From positions 186,001-250,000 of the forward strand of contig NZ_FNYD01000002.1 of assembly GCF_900109035.1 (NCBI RefSeq): DNA of 64,000 nucleotides, given 5' to 3'. This DNA comes from Cribrihabitans marinus (GTDB taxonomy: Bacteria; Pseudomonadota; Alphaproteobacteria; Rhodobacterales; Rhodobacteraceae). Under the pieces are notes generated by a model that was given only the letters and a program-made list of their open reading frames with translations, did no database searches and was not told the origin of the DNA. Of the stretch, positions 7,704 to 17,183 are shown piece after piece. Both the position numbers and the translations under genes were made by a program. Position 1 is the first letter of the stretch, and every line of letters begins with the position of its first letter.

Positions 7704-9332
7704 TTACGATGATACCTGTTCTCTGAGGATGGACGCAGTGAGCGAGATCATCAGGTAGATACCAGCAAAAATCAGGAATGCCACGATCGTGTTCTCGAAT
7801 TTGCGGGGGTATGTGGGCTCCTGGCTGGGAACCGGGTTCACCGAGACGGTCAGATAGCGCACCTGGCGGTTCGCCTCCATCCGGGTCGTCTCCATCTGCT
7901 GCAGCGCGGATTGAAGCATGATGTCGCGGGTGGCCAGGTCGGCCTGGGCCATCTGGATGTTGACCGTCAGCTGCGCCAGCGAGTTTTCACCCTTCGAGGC
8001 GTCGATCATCTGGGCATTGAGCGAAGCCAGCAGGCTTTGCAACCGTTCGATATCGGCGCGTGTGCCGTCGACCTTGGCCTGGTTGGGGCGGGGGTTGTCC
8101 AAAAGGGCCGCGAGCTGCAGTTCCTTTTCCTGGATCTGCACCTCGACCTGGTTGATCCGGCTGCGCAGGCTGGCGATGACGCCCTCGGGATCCAGAACCT
8201 CGCCCTGCAGCTGCAGCTCGACAAGTTCTTCCTGCGCCTTGCGCCGCTCGGCCTGGGCGGTTTCGAAGACCGCGCGGGCCTCGTCCATCTGGTCCTCGCG
8301 CTTCTGCTCGGACAGGTTGTTCACCCGGCCCTCGGCATAGGAGATCAGCGCCTCGGAGAATTCCGCCGCCGTTTCGGGTTCCGCGGCGGCCACTTCCATC
8401 CGGATCACGCCCTCGGTCGGGTCATAACCGATCGTCACCATCTTCGAGTAGGTATTGTAGGCGTCCTCGTTCGTGGCTTGCGGGTCCAGGCGCTGGATCG
8501 GGTCGATATGTGGTTGCGAGAAATGCTCCATGAACCCCTCGTCCCGGTCCAGCAGCAGCATCGCTTCCTTCGATTCCAGAAAGGACTGGACCGAGATGGA
8601 ATCCTGGCTGGTGGCGAACTGGGTGCCGGCGAAGAAACTGCCGACGCCGCCCAGGGTGCCGTCGGCCTGCAGGATCACGAATTCCGACTTGCTGGCATAC
8701 ATCGGCGTCGCCAGCACGTAGAAATACCAGCCGACAATGGCGGTGGGCAGCATTACGAAGGCAAAGAGGCGCGCCATCAGAAGTGCCAGCTTGCGCCGCC
8801 GCCGCCGAACGATGTCGCGCTGGATCTTGCCGATCTCCAACTCGCGACGCTGGGCCGGGCTCAGCCCCGCGGCGGGCAGGTTCCGGTCGGAATCCGACAC
8901 CGTTTGCGGCAGCTGGATGCGCGGGTCGTCCGATCCGCCTGTTGCATCCTTTCCCGAACCCGATCCGGCTTTCGGCACCACGAGTTCCAGCATGTTGGAG
9001 CGCTTGAACGGGTCGATCCCCTTGTTTCGAAGAAGGCGGACCGCGTCGTAATCCGACACCGCCGGCAGGTTGTGCTTTTGCGCCACGCGGCGGGCCATGC
9101 GCAGCTGGCGGCCGGTCAGCCCTTCGGACCGGATCGCGGTCAGCTCCTTGGTGACGTTGGTTTCGGGCGCGGCGTCGGCTTTGGGTTCGGCCGCGGGCTC
9201 GGGTGCCTCGGTGGGCGCGGCGGGCGCCGCTTCGGATGCCGCGTCGGTGGTGGGCGCATCTGCCCCGTCGTCGGCCCCGGCCTGCGGGTTGCGCCGGATG
9301 CGAAACTTCCTAGCCTTGGGCTTCGTAGTCAT
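7704..9332 (-). CDS. Capsule polysaccharide export inner-membrane protein, KpsE/RkpR-like
   Basis: This 542-residue protein has a long Ala/Pro/Glu-rich cytoplasmic N-terminus (about residues 15-60) and a conserved region containing SDYDAVRLLRNKGIDPF. One membrane segment is near residues 183-205, followed by a periplasmic domain with a long coiled coil (about 300-470) and a second membrane segment near the C-terminus. This is the polysaccharide co-polymerase layout of KpsE, CtrB and RkpR, which links the inner-membrane exporter to the outer membrane. Its start overlaps the end of the ATPase gene by 23 bp, so the two are translationally coupled. No KpsM lies beside them. Confidence 0.85.
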   Translation of the reverse strand: MTTKPKARKFRIRRNPQAGADDGADAPTTDAASEAAPAAPTEAPEPAAEPKADAAPETNVTKELTAIRSEGLTGRQLRMARRVAQKHNLPAVSDYDAVRLLRNKGIDPFKRSNMLELVVPKAGSGSGKDATGGSDDPRIQLPQTVSDSDRNLPAAGLSPAQRRELEIGKIQRDIVRRRRRKLALLMARLFAFVMLPTAIVGWYFYVLATPMYASKSEFVILQADGTLGGVGSFFAGTQFATSQDSISVQSFLESKEAMLLLDRDEGFMEHFSQPHIDPIQRLDPQATNEDAYNTYSKMVTIGYDPTEGVIRMEVAAAEPETAAEFSEALISYAEGRVNNLSEQKREDQMDEARAVFETAQAERRKAQEELVELQLQGEVLDPEGVIASLRSRINQVEVQIQEKELQLAALLDNPRPNQAKVDGTRADIERLQSLLASLNAQMIDASKGENSLAQLTVNIQMAQADLATRDIMLQSALQQMETTRMEANRQVRYLTVSVNPVPSQEPTYPRKFENTIVAFLIFAGIYLMISLTASILREQVSS

Positions 9333-9969
9333 AGAGCTGCTTCGCCTCTTCCAGGGTGTCAAAGATATGCAGGCGCCCGTCGAGAAGAACGGCGCCCTGA
9401 TGCGCGAACTTCTCCAGCACCGAGGCGCTGTGGGACACGATGACGATCGTGGTCGTGCGCAGCCGGTCCTCGAGGATCGCGCCGGCCTTGCGGTTGAAGG
9501 CCACGTCGCCGGACGAGGGCATGCCCTCGTCGACAAGGTACATGTCGAAATCCAGCGCCAGCATCAGCGCGAAGGAGAACCGCCCCCGCATCCCCGACGA
9601 GTAGGTGCCCAGCGGCTGGTCGAAATACTCGCCCAGGTCGCACAGCCAGCGGCAATAGGCCTCGACGTAATCCGGGTCCAGCCCGTAGAGCCGGGCGATG
9701 TAGCGCGCATTCTCCATCGCCGAGAGCCTTGCGATGACGCCACCCATGTAGCCCAGCGGGAACGAGATGTTGCAGCGCCGCCGGATCACGCCCTCGTCCG
9801 GTTTCTCCAACCCCGCCATCATGTTGATGACGGTGGTCTTTCCGGTTCCGTTCGGTGCCAGGATGCCCAGCGACTTGCCCAGGTCGACACGAAACGACGC
9901 GCGGTCCAGGATCACCTTGCGGCGGGTTCCCGTCCAGAAGGACTTGCTGACATTCTCGAACTCAAGCAT
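9310..9969 (-). CDS. Capsule polysaccharide ABC exporter ATPase, KpsT-like
   Basis: This 219-residue ATPase has Walker A LAPNGTGKTT (about residues 37-46), a signature YSSGMRGR, Walker B MYLVDE and the switch His in VSHSAS. YSSGM is the form seen in KpsT, Wzt and CtrD exporters rather than LSGGQ. It should power export of a capsular polysaccharide across the inner membrane with a KpsM-type permease. That permease is absent on both sides: the next gene upstream is a divergent glycosylase. It must be encoded elsewhere. Confidence 0.88.
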   Translation of the reverse strand: MLEFENVSKSFWTGTRRKVILDRASFRVDLGKSLGILAPNGTGKTTVINMMAGLEKPDEGVIRRRCNISFPLGYMGGVIARLSAMENARYIARLYGLDPDYVEAYCRWLCDLGEYFDQPLGTYSSGMRGRFSFALMLALDFDMYLVDEGMPSSGDVAFNRKAGAILEDRLRTTTIVIVSHSASVLEKFAHQGAVLLDGRLHIFDTLEEAKQLYDYEAQG

Positions 9970-10137
9970 CTGCCACGGCCTGCGAAAAACTCGGGCGGCC
10001 CCTGTCGGCGCGCCTTACTGCCCTTTTCGGGTCGTTTTTGTCGGTCTAGGCTCCGATCTTGACCATATTATGTCTGAATATGAAACAAACATTCAACGCA
10101 AAACGGATCTTGACGCGTCCAGCGGGGCCGGTGCTGC

Positions 10138-10767
10138 ATGAACGGTGACCCCGCTGGCGACGCGTCCGCACACCCCGAAAGCCACGATCTCGTGGCCCGG
10201 ATCCGGGCTTGCCGCCTCTGCGCCGAGCGGTTCGCGGCCACCGCCACGGCCCATGTGCCGCGTCCGGTCGTCTGGTTCCGTCCCGGCGCAAGGATCCTGA
10301 TCGCGGGGCAGGCGCCCGGGGCGCGGGTGCATGCCTCGGGCCGGCCCTTCACCGATCCCTCCGGCGACCGGCTGCGCGATTGGCTGGGTGTGGACGAGGC
10401 AACATTCTACGATCTGGACCGGGTGGCGGTAGTGCCGATGGCGTTCTGTTTCCCGGGCTACGACGCGCGCAAGGCCGACCTGCCGCCGCCGTCGATCTGC
10501 GGACGCACCTGGCACGGGAAGGTCATGGCGGCGCTGGGCGACATGCCCTTGACGGTGCTGGTGGGCGGGCACGCGCATCGCTATCACCTTGGCGCGCGCG
10601 GCCCCGTGACGCAGACCGTGGCCGCCTGGCGGGACCATGCGCCGCGAGTCTTTGCCTTGCCTCACCCGTCCTGGCGCAATACGGCATGGCTGCGAAAGAA
10701 CCCGTGGTTCGAGGCCGACTTGCTGCCGGTTCTCCGGGCGCGGGTGCAGGAGGTTCTGAATGGCTGA
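10138..10767 (+). CDS. Uracil-DNA glycosylase superfamily protein
   Basis: This 209-residue protein has the superfamily blocks GQAPGARVHASGRPF (about residue 52 onward) and LPHPSWRN near the C-terminus. Cysteines in ACRLCAERF, FCFPG and SICGRTW could form the four-ligand Fe-S site of family 4/5-like enzymes. It should remove uracil or a related damaged base from DNA, but the residue after the first motif differs from the classical families, so activity is unproven. The downstream SseB gene overlaps it by 8 bp, pointing to one transcript. Confidence 0.78.
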   Translation: MNGDPAGDASAHPESHDLVARIRACRLCAERFAATATAHVPRPVVWFRPGARILIAGQAPGARVHASGRPFTDPSGDRLRDWLGVDEATFYDLDRVAVVPMAFCFPGYDARKADLPPPSICGRTWHGKVMAALGDMPLTVLVGGHAHRYHLGARGPVTQTVAAWRDHAPRVFALPHPSWRNTAWLRKNPWFEADLLPVLRARVQEVLNG

Positions 10768-11548
10768 CCCGACGGTGCTGGACGCCGCCCATGCCGCGAT
10801 GGAGGCGGCGCCCGAGGACGCGGCCGCGCGCCTGCGCTTCTACGAAAGGCTGGCCGATGGCGAGCTGTTCCTGCTGCTGACCGAGGAGCCGGAGGGCGAC
10901 GACATTTCTCCCGAGCTGTTCGAGGTGGCCGATGGCCGGTTCGTGCTGGCCTTCGATCGCGAGGAGCGGCTGGCGCAGTTCACCGGCCGCATCTCGCCCT
11001 ATGCCGGGCTTTCTGGACGCGCGCTGGCCCGGATGCTGGCCGGGCAGGGCATCGGGCTGGGCCTCAACCTCGAGGTGGCGCCGTCGTCCATCCTGATCCC
11101 GGCCGAGGCGCTGGCCTGGCTGGCCGGGACGTTGCAGAAGGCGCCGGACGAGATCGAGGCGCGGATCGCCGGGGTCACACCGCCGCGCGACCTGCCCGAG
11201 GCCTTGCTGACCGGGCTCGACGTCAAGCTGGCCAGCGCCGCTGGCCTGGCGCAGGCGGCCTACCTGGTCGGCGCCGAATACGAGGGCGGCGGGCGCGGGC
11301 ACCTTCTGGCCTTTGTCGATGCCCGGCCCGGCGCGCAGGACGCGCTGGCGCGGTCCGTGGCCGAGGCGCTGACCTTTTCGGGGATCGAGGCCGGCGCGCT
11401 GGATGTGGCGTTCTTCGCGGCGGCGGATCCGGTCTCGGCCCGGCTCGCGCGGGTCGGGCTGCGGTTCGACCTGCCCGAGCCGGCCAGCGACCGGCCCGAG
11501 CCGGCGGCGCCGGGCTCGGACCCCGACAGGCCGCCGATCCTGCGCTGA
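10760..11548 (+). CDS. SseB family protein
   Basis: This 262-residue soluble protein has an SseB N-terminal domain (LYERLADGELFLLL-type start, then FVLAFDREERLAQF and an ISPYAGLSGRALARML helix) and an SseB-like C-terminal part. A Pro/Asp-rich tail ends the protein. The family is widespread, and its role is poorly defined (E. coli SseB affects serine sensitivity). Its ATG lies inside the end of the glycosylase gene. It is convergent with the downstream GST gene, with 7 bp between them. Confidence 0.78.
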   Translation: MADPTVLDAAHAAMEAAPEDAAARLRFYERLADGELFLLLTEEPEGDDISPELFEVADGRFVLAFDREERLAQFTGRISPYAGLSGRALARMLAGQGIGLGLNLEVAPSSILIPAEALAWLAGTLQKAPDEIEARIAGVTPPRDLPEALLTGLDVKLASAAGLAQAAYLVGAEYEGGGRGHLLAFVDARPGAQDALARSVAEALTFSGIEAGALDVAFFAAADPVSARLARVGLRFDLPEPASDRPEPAAPGSDPDRPPILR

Positions 11549-11555
11549 GCCGCGG

Positions 11556-12434
11556 TCAGCCGGCGCTGGGTTCCAGCTTGTCCTGGGTGCGGGTCTGGAA
11601 ATCCGAGGCGTCGTGCCGCTCGTGCAGCTGCAATTCGGGCTTGCCGAAGGTGCGGTTAACCATACGGCCGCGCTGCACCGCCGGGCGCGCGTCAATCGCC
11701 TCGGCCCAGCGCAGGACATTGGCATAGCTCGTCACGTCCAGGAACTCGGCCGCATCATAGAGCCGCCCCAGAACCAGCTGCCCGTACCACGGCCAGATCG
11801 CGATATCGGCGATCGAATAGTCATCGCCGGCGATATGGGTCTTGCCGGCCAGCTCCCGGTCCAGCACGTCCAGCTGGCGCTTGGCCTCCATGGTGAAGCG
11901 GTCGATGGGGTATTTCCACTTCTCCGGCGCGTAGGCATAGAAATGGCCGAACCCGCCGCCCAGGTAAGGCGCGCTGCCCATCTGCCAGAACAGCCAGTTC
12001 ATCACCTCGGTGCGCGCCTGTCCCGACGCGGGCAGGAACGCGCCGAATTTCTCGGCCAGGTGCACCAGGATCGAGCCGGATTCGAACACGCGGACCGGTG
12101 TTTCACCGCTGCGGTCCATCAGTGCCGGGATCTTGGAGTTGGGGTTCACCTCGACGAAACCGCTGCCGAACTGGTCGCCGTCGCCGATGCGGATCAGCCA
12201 GGCATCGTATTCCGCACCGGCATGACCCAGCTCCAGCAGTTCCTCCAGCATCACGGTGGCCTTGACCCCGTTCGGCGTGGCCAGCGAATAGAGCTGCATC
12301 GGATGCGTGCCCACGGGCAGGTCCTTGTCGTGGGTCGGCCCCGCGATGGGACGGTTGATCGAGGCGAACTGGCCGCCGCTATCGCTTTCCCAGGTCCAGA
12401 CGGCAGGCGGGGTATAGCTGTTCTGATCGGTCAT
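11556..12434 (-). CDS. yghU: YghU-type glutathione S-transferase (disulfide-bond oxidoreductase)
   Basis: This 292-residue protein follows the YghU layout: a long N-terminal extension (YTPPAVWTWESDSGGQFASI, then NRPIAGPTHDKDLPVG), a thioredoxin-like domain with LYSLATPNGVKATVMLEE and NPNSKIPAL, and an all-helical C-terminal domain. Family members bind two glutathiones and reduce small disulfides. The start at 12434 (MTDQNSY) was chosen because the in-frame upstream extension lacks family features. The plus-strand YHS gene is divergent from it. Confidence 0.88.
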   Translation of the reverse strand: MTDQNSYTPPAVWTWESDSGGQFASINRPIAGPTHDKDLPVGTHPMQLYSLATPNGVKATVMLEELLELGHAGAEYDAWLIRIGDGDQFGSGFVEVNPNSKIPALMDRSGETPVRVFESGSILVHLAEKFGAFLPASGQARTEVMNWLFWQMGSAPYLGGGFGHFYAYAPEKWKYPIDRFTMEAKRQLDVLDRELAGKTHIAGDDYSIADIAIWPWYGQLVLGRLYDAAEFLDVTSYANVLRWAEAIDARPAVQRGRMVNRTFGKPELQLHERHDASDFQTRTQDKLEPSAG

Positions 12435-12692
12435 GATGTCGGCTCGTCCATTGTTGCGTTTCGTCGTCACGTCAGACGCCTCAGGTATGGGCGGCGCGAT
12501 CAAATGCCATCCTGCATGCATGCACAACCCTTGTTCACTGCAACATCCCGGCGCCGGCTTTCACGTTTTGGCCTCGCGCCGTCACAGCGGCGCGAGGCCC
12601 CCTACGAAATCGGATGCGGGTGCGTATTGTCTGAGGCGTGCCGGGCGCACCGGCAAGACATGGACCCAACCTGCACCAGAAGGAACTCCGAA

Positions 12693-13211
12693 ATGAAACG
12701 ATTTGCACTTGCCGTGGCCGCCGCTGCCACTTTCGCGCTGCCCGCGTTCGCCGGGCCGCAATTCGTCGACGAGACCGGATTTGCCGTATCGGGCTACGAC
12801 GTCGTGTCGTATCGGTCGCTCGAGCAGGGTCCCTTGGGACAGTCCCAGCCGGAGCCGGCCAAGGGCCGGGCCGAAATCACCGCCGAGTGGAACGGCGCCA
12901 CCTGGGCCTTCGCGAGCGAGGAGAACCGGGCTGAGTTTCTGTCCGACCCCGAACGCTATGCGCCGCAATATGACGGGCACTGTGCCTATGGCGTGTCCAA
13001 GGGCGGCAAGGTCCCGGGCAACCCGACGCTCTGGCGGATCGTCGATGACAAGCTGTATCTGAACATCACCAAGAACGTCGTCGGTTTCTGGGAAGAGGAC
13101 ATTCCCGGCAATATCGACCTGGCCCAGGGCAACTGGCCGGGGATCGAGGACAACGACGCTTCGAACAGCACGATTCCCAATTTCTCGTCGCAGGCACCGG
13201 TTCAGAACTGA
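12693..13211 (+). CDS. Secreted YHS domain protein
   Basis: This 172-residue protein has a clear signal peptide (MKRFALAVAAAATFALPAFA, cleavage about residue 20). The mature part carries a YHS-like domain: GYDVVSYRSLEQG, WNGATWAFASEENRAEFL, PERYAPQYDGHCAYGVSKG and NITKNVVGFWEED. The YDGHCAYG block supplies the likely metal-binding Cys and His. The role is unknown, with periplasmic metal sensing or handling the usual proposal. An AAGGAA site precedes the ATG. A strong terminator follows at 13244. Confidence 0.82.
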   Translation: MKRFALAVAAAATFALPAFAGPQFVDETGFAVSGYDVVSYRSLEQGPLGQSQPEPAKGRAEITAEWNGATWAFASEENRAEFLSDPERYAPQYDGHCAYGVSKGGKVPGNPTLWRIVDDKLYLNITKNVVGFWEEDIPGNIDLAQGNWPGIEDNDASNSTIPNFSSQAPVQN

Positions 13212-13243
13212 GCCGCAGTTCCGGGGGCCGCCCACAAGAAGAA

Positions 13244-13268
13244 AACCCGCGCCAGTCCGGCGCGGGTT
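13244..13268. terminator. Bidirectional intrinsic terminator
   Basis: A perfect 10-bp stem, AACCCGCGCC and GGCGCGGGTT, encloses the loop AGTCC. It is flanked by AAGAAGAA on the left and TCATTTTG on the right. It sits between the convergent YHS and gcrA genes and can serve both. Confidence 0.85.
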
Positions 13269-13298
13269 TCATTTTGTTCGGATGGGGCGCAGGTCACC

Positions 13299-13877
13299 TC
13301 AGCGCCGGCGATCCTTGCGCGAGCTCATCGGCTGGAACGCCACACCCACATGCGCCTCGCAATAGGGCTTGCCCTGCTGCACCGGCAGGCCGCAGAACCA
13401 GAAGTTCTCGGTCGCCGGATCGCCGACGGGCCATTTGCAGGTGCGCTCGGTCAGTTCCATCAGCGACAGTTTCTTTGCCTTCTTTTCGATCTCGTTCACC
13501 TTTGCCAGGGCTTCGGGGCTGATCTCGTTGGCCGAGGGTTGCGGCGGCAGGGGCTGACCGGCCGGAATGATCTGCTTGCGCGCGGGCGCGGCCGGCTTGG
13601 CCTCGGCCGCCGCCGGTGCGGCGGCGCCTGCCGGGCGTGCCGGCTCGGTCTTGGGGCCGGGTTTGGGCTTGGCCTCGGCCTTGGGCGCGGGCTTCTCCTT
13701 TGCCTCCGCCTTGGCCGGAGCGGCGCCGGCATTGCGGTTCGACAGGCCCAGCCGATGCACCTTGCCGATCACCGCGTTGCGGGTGACGCCGCCCAGCTCC
13801 TTGGCGATCTGGCTGGCCGACTGGCCCTCGCCCCACATTTTCTTGAGCAGTTCGACACGCTCGTCTGTCCAGGACAT
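13299..13877 (-). CDS. gcrA: GcrA cell cycle regulator
   Basis: This 192-residue protein begins with the GcrA DNA-binding start WTDERVELLKKMWGEGQSAS, followed by GVTRNAVIGKVHRLGL (about residues 30-46). A Lys/Ala/Pro-rich linker of about 60 residues separates it from the C-terminal part with RTCKWPVGDP, FCGLP and YCEAHVGVAF. In Caulobacter, GcrA binds sigma-70 and activates promoters carrying methylated GANTC sites. The cysteine-containing C-terminal block is conserved in the family. It is divergent from the ABC-2 permease. Confidence 0.96.
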   Translation of the reverse strand: MSWTDERVELLKKMWGEGQSASQIAKELGGVTRNAVIGKVHRLGLSNRNAGAAPAKAEAKEKPAPKAEAKPKPGPKTEPARPAGAAAPAAAEAKPAAPARKQIIPAGQPLPPQPSANEISPEALAKVNEIEKKAKKLSLMELTERTCKWPVGDPATENFWFCGLPVQQGKPYCEAHVGVAFQPMSSRKDRRR

Positions 13878-14012
13878 GGCTTGCCTTTCAAAAAGCGGGA
13901 AAGCGGCCGCGCGCGACGGCCGCCTTCTGAATTTCTCGTCTGCCCTATTTTAATCACTGGCCGAGGAGTTACAAGGCGTCTTGAGACGGGAAACAACGCG
14001 GGAGACGGGCAG

Positions 14013-14816
14013 ATGGACGGCATGACACCACCGGGCGAACGCCGCTTCGGACAGGTCAACTGGATGGGCCTCTACACGCTGGCCCAGCGCGAGACGCTGC
14101 GGTTCCTGGTGGTCTGGACCCAGACCCTGCTGGCGCCGCTGGTGACGGCGGGCCTGTTCCTGCTGATCTTCTCGATTGCCATCGGCCCCACACGGGGCGA
14201 CGTGATGGGCGTCGATTTCCTGACCTTCCTGGCCCCCGGCATCCTGATGATGACGGTGATCCAGAACGCCTTTGCCAACACCTCCTCTTCGGTGGTGATC
14301 GCCAAGGTGCAGGGCAATATCGTCGACACGCTGATGCCGCCGCTCTCGGCCGCCGAGATCCTGCTGGGCTATCTGGCCGGCGGGGTCGCGCGGGGGCTCA
14401 TGGTGGCGCTGGCGATTGCCGCGGCAATGGCGCTGGGGCTGGGGATCGTGCCGCAGCACCCTGCTCTTGCCCTGGTCTTCGTCATCCTGGGCGGCGCCTT
14501 TATGGGCGCGGTGGGGCTGGTCGCGGGGATCTTCGCCAACAAGTTCGACCAGATGGCGGCGATCACGAATTTCATCGTCACGCCGCTGGCCTTCCTGTCG
14601 GGCACGTTCTACTCGGTCGAGGCCTTGCCGCCGGTTCTGAACCGCATCACCCATGTCAACCCGGTCTTCTACCTGATCGACGGTCTGCGCCACGGCATGA
14701 TCGGGGTCTCGGACAGCTCGCCCTGGCTGGGCCTGGCTGTCTGCACCTTCGCCACCGCGGCGGTCTGCGCGCTGGCCTGGGAGATGCTGCGGCGCGGCTA
14801 CCGGCTCAAGGCCTGA
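14013..14816 (+). CDS. ABC-2 type transporter permease
   Basis: This 267-residue membrane protein has six likely membrane segments. It carries the ABC-2 pattern [22 protein letters not shown] and a C-terminal [16 protein letters not shown] motif, as in YadH and NodJ-type permeases. The substrate is unknown, and no ATPase gene lies beside it. A GGAGA site precedes the ATG at 14013; a second ATG three codons later is also possible. Its last 19 bp overlap the convergent EamA gene. Confidence 0.85.
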   Translation: MDGMTPPGERRFGQVNWMGLYTLAQRETLRFLVVWTQTLLAPLVTAGLFLLIFSIAIGPTRGDVMGVDFLTFLAPGILMMTVIQNAFANTSSSVVIAKVQGNIVDTLMPPLSAAEILLGYLAGGVARGLMVALAIAAAMALGLGIVPQHPALALVFVILGGAFMGAVGLVAGIFANKFDQMAAITNFIVTPLAFLSGTFYSVEALPPVLNRITHVNPVFYLIDGLRHGMIGVSDSSPWLGLAVCTFATAAVCALAWEMLRRGYRLKA

Positions 14817-15709
14817 GGCGGCATCGGCCGGCGTCCCTGACGCGCCTCGCGCCAGGCCAGCAGCAATGCACCGGCAAGGATGATGCCGGCGCCGGTCAGG
14901 CTGATCGCGTCCGGCACCACGCCGAAGGCGCCGAAATCGTAGAGTGTGGCGAAGATCAGCGTGGCATAGCTGAACGGCGCCACGAAGGAGGCATCGGCGC
15001 GCGCCATGCCGTTCACGAAACAGGCCTGCGCGCAGGCCATCAACAGGCCAACTCCGGCCAGCGCCGCCCACTGCTCCTGTGTCGGCGTCTGCCAGACGGC
15101 CAGAACGGCCAGGCTGGAAATGACGACGCCCAGGCCATTGTTGACCAGCAGGATCTGCAACGGGCCCTCGCGGCCCGACAGTTTCTTGATGAAGATCAGT
15201 TCCATCCCCATGACACAGGCCGCCGCCAGCGCCAGCATTGCCGCGGGCTGGAAGCTGGCCGGGGTCGGTCTCAGCAGGATCAGCGCGCCGCTCAGCGCGA
15301 TGGCGGCGGCCAGCCAGCGCACCGGCCCGACCCGCTCGCCCAGAAGCGGGATCGCCAGAAGCATCGCGATCACCGGGTTCAGGAAGGTGATCGCGGTGGC
15401 GTCGGTCATCGGGATATGCGCCACCGAGGCGAACATCAGCGTCACACCGCCCCAGCCGAAGGCGGTGCGGCCCATGTGCAGGCCCCAATGCGGGCGGGAC
15501 AGTCGCGGGCGCATCGCCGCCACGGTGGCGGTGATCGCGAGGAAGGCAAAGACGAAGCGACCGTGGCTGACCTGCATCGGATGCAACGCCGGACCCAGTG
15601 CCTCGGTGCCCAGAGCCTTGGCCAGGAGCGTCGTGGCGGCGATGAAGGCGGTCGCGGCCAGGATGAACCCCGCGGCCAGAACCGGGTTTTGCGCTTGCGG
15701 CTTGAACAT
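14798..15709 (-). CDS. EamA/DMT family transporter
   Basis: This 303-residue inner-membrane protein has ten likely membrane segments in two EamA repeats. The first is around [20 protein letters not shown], and the second is around [20 protein letters not shown]. Family members export or import metabolites such as amino acids. The substrate cannot be read from sequence. It is divergent from the argD leader region, and its 3' end overlaps the ABC-2 permease. Confidence 0.85.
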   Translation of the reverse strand: MFKPQAQNPVLAAGFILAATAFIAATTLLAKALGTEALGPALHPMQVSHGRFVFAFLAITATVAAMRPRLSRPHWGLHMGRTAFGWGGVTLMFASVAHIPMTDATAITFLNPVIAMLLAIPLLGERVGPVRWLAAAIALSGALILLRPTPASFQPAAMLALAAACVMGMELIFIKKLSGREGPLQILLVNNGLGVVISSLAVLAVWQTPTQEQWAALAGVGLLMACAQACFVNGMARADASFVAPFSYATLIFATLYDFGAFGVVPDAISLTGAGIILAGALLLAWREARQGRRPMPPQALSR

Positions 15710-15842
15710 GCGGCCAAGCGGTGCCGGATCGCCGCATCCTTGGCAAGCGATTTCGCAGACAGGCGGCGCCGCACCCGTATTGGCGATCCGGGCTGCTCAT
15801 TTGGGCTTTGCAAGCGGCAAATCCTCCGCTATGGAACCGCCC

Positions 15843-15887
15843 ATGATCAAACCCGCGCATATCTTTGCCCGCCGACGTCGCCGCTGA
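15843..15887 (+). CDS. Candidate arginine-rich leader peptide of argD-argF
   Basis: This short frame reads [14 protein letters not shown] and then TGA, with five consecutive arginine codons (CGC CGA CGT CGC CGC) just before the stop. It ends 119 bp upstream of argD and points the same way. A run of codons for the end-product amino acid directly before the stop is the hallmark of ribosome-mediated attenuation leaders. A GGA lies seven bases before the ATG, a weak ribosome site. An in-frame ATG at 15831 would add four residues. No transcript or peptide evidence is available, so this is an inference from sequence. Confidence 0.6.
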   Translation: MIKPAHIFARRRRR

Positions 15888-15961
15888 CGCGCGCCGCCTC
15901 GCCGTTTGATCCCGGTGCCCGGCTCTGGGTCCACACCTCGCACATCGTTGACGAAACGCGC

Positions 15962-15981
15962 CCTGTGAGGCACTCACAAGG
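15962..15981 (+). promoter_or_regulatory. Stem-loop in the argD leader
   Basis: TGTGAG and CTCACA pair around a GCA loop, extended by CC and GG with one bulged A. It lies between the arginine-rich leader frame and the argD ribosome site (AAAAGGAT at about 15992-16000). It has no following T run, so it is not a classical terminator. It could be an attenuator element or a site affecting argD translation. Confidence 0.4.
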
Positions 15982-16006
15982 CTTACCGCCCGAAAAGGAT
16001 GATCCG

Positions 16007-17182
16007 ATGATCCCGTCCGTTCTGCCCACCTATAACCGTGCACCGCTCAGCTTCGAACGGGGCGAGGGAAGCTGGCTGATCGAGGCGGACGGGCGACGCT
16101 TTCTTGATCTCGGCGCGGGCATCGCGGTGAACGCGCTGGGCCATGCCCACCCGGCGCTGGTGCAAGCGCTGACCGATCAGGCCGGGGCGCTCTGGCACGT
16201 CTCCAACCTCTACCAGATCCCGCAGCAGCAGGCCTTGGCCGACAGGCTGGTCGAACACAGCTTTGCCGACACGGTGTTTTTCACCAATTCCGGCACCGAG
16301 GCCTGCGAACTGGCGGTCAAGATGGCGCGCAAGCACTTCTTCGACAAGGGACAGCCCGAGCGGGTCGAGATCCTCACCTATGACGGGGCCTTCCACGGCC
16401 GCTCTTCGGCCGGCATCGCCGCCGCCGGGTCCGAGAAGATGACCCGGGGCTTCGGCCCGACCCTGCCGGGCTTCGTGCATCTGACCTGGGCCGATCACGA
16501 CGCCACAGCGGCCGCGATCACCGAGCGCACGGCGGCGATCCTGATCGAGCCGGTGCAGGGCGAAGGCGGCATCCGGGTGCTGCCCGACCAGTGCCTCAAG
16601 GGCTTGCGCGACCTCTGCGACCAGCATGGCATCCTGCTGATCCTGGACGAAGTGCAATGCGGTGTCGGCCGCACCGGGCGCCTTTTCGCCCATGAATGGG
16701 CAGGCGTGACCCCCGACATCATGATGGTCGCCAAGGGCATCGGCGGCGGTTTCCCGCTGGGCGCGGTGCTGGCCACCGAGGCCGCCGCCGCCGGCATGAC
16801 CGCGGGCACCCATGGCTCGACCTATGGCGGCAACCCGCTGGGCTGCGCGGTGGGCTGTGCGGTGATCGACCACGTGGCCGATCCGGCGTTCCTGGCCGAG
16901 GTGAACCGCAAGGCAGGCCTCCTGCGCCAGAAACTGGAGGGGCTGGTCGGCGCGCATCCGGACATCTTCGAAGAGGTGCGCGGCACTGGCCTGATGCTCG
17001 GTCTCAAATGCAAGCCGGCCAACACGGATGTTGTCTCTGCGGGCTATGCCAACCAGCTCATCACCGTGCCCGCCGCCGACAACGTGATCCGCCTTCTGCC
17101 GCCGCTCACCATCACCGAGGACGACATCGCCGAGGCGCTGGACCGTCTCGACCGGACAGCCCGGCAGGTCAAGGCGGCCTGA
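16007..17182 (+). CDS. argD: Acetylornithine aminotransferase
   Basis: This 391-residue class III PLP aminotransferase carries [17 protein letters not shown] (PLP phosphate loop), [24 protein letters not shown] (cofactor Asp) and [13 protein letters not shown], where the Lys forms the Schiff base. It converts N-acetylglutamate semialdehyde to N-acetylornithine in arginine synthesis and may also act in lysine synthesis. The start is the ATG at 16007, with AAGGAT upstream. argF follows 76 bp later in the same direction. An arginine-codon leader frame lies upstream. Confidence 0.95.
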   Translation: MIPSVLPTYNRAPLSFERGEGSWLIEADGRRFLDLGAGIAVNALGHAHPALVQALTDQAGALWHVSNLYQIPQQQALADRLVEHSFADTVFFTNSGTEACELAVKMARKHFFDKGQPERVEILTYDGAFHGRSSAGIAAAGSEKMTRGFGPTLPGFVHLTWADHDATAAAITERTAAILIEPVQGEGGIRVLPDQCLKGLRDLCDQHGILLILDEVQCGVGRTGRLFAHEWAGVTPDIMMVAKGIGGGFPLGAVLATEAAAAGMTAGTHGSTYGGNPLGCAVGCAVIDHVADPAFLAEVNRKAGLLRQKLEGLVGAHPDIFEEVRGTGLMLGLKCKPANTDVVSAGYANQLITVPAADNVIRLLPPLTITEDDIAEALDRLDRTARQVKAA

Positions 17183-17183
17183 T

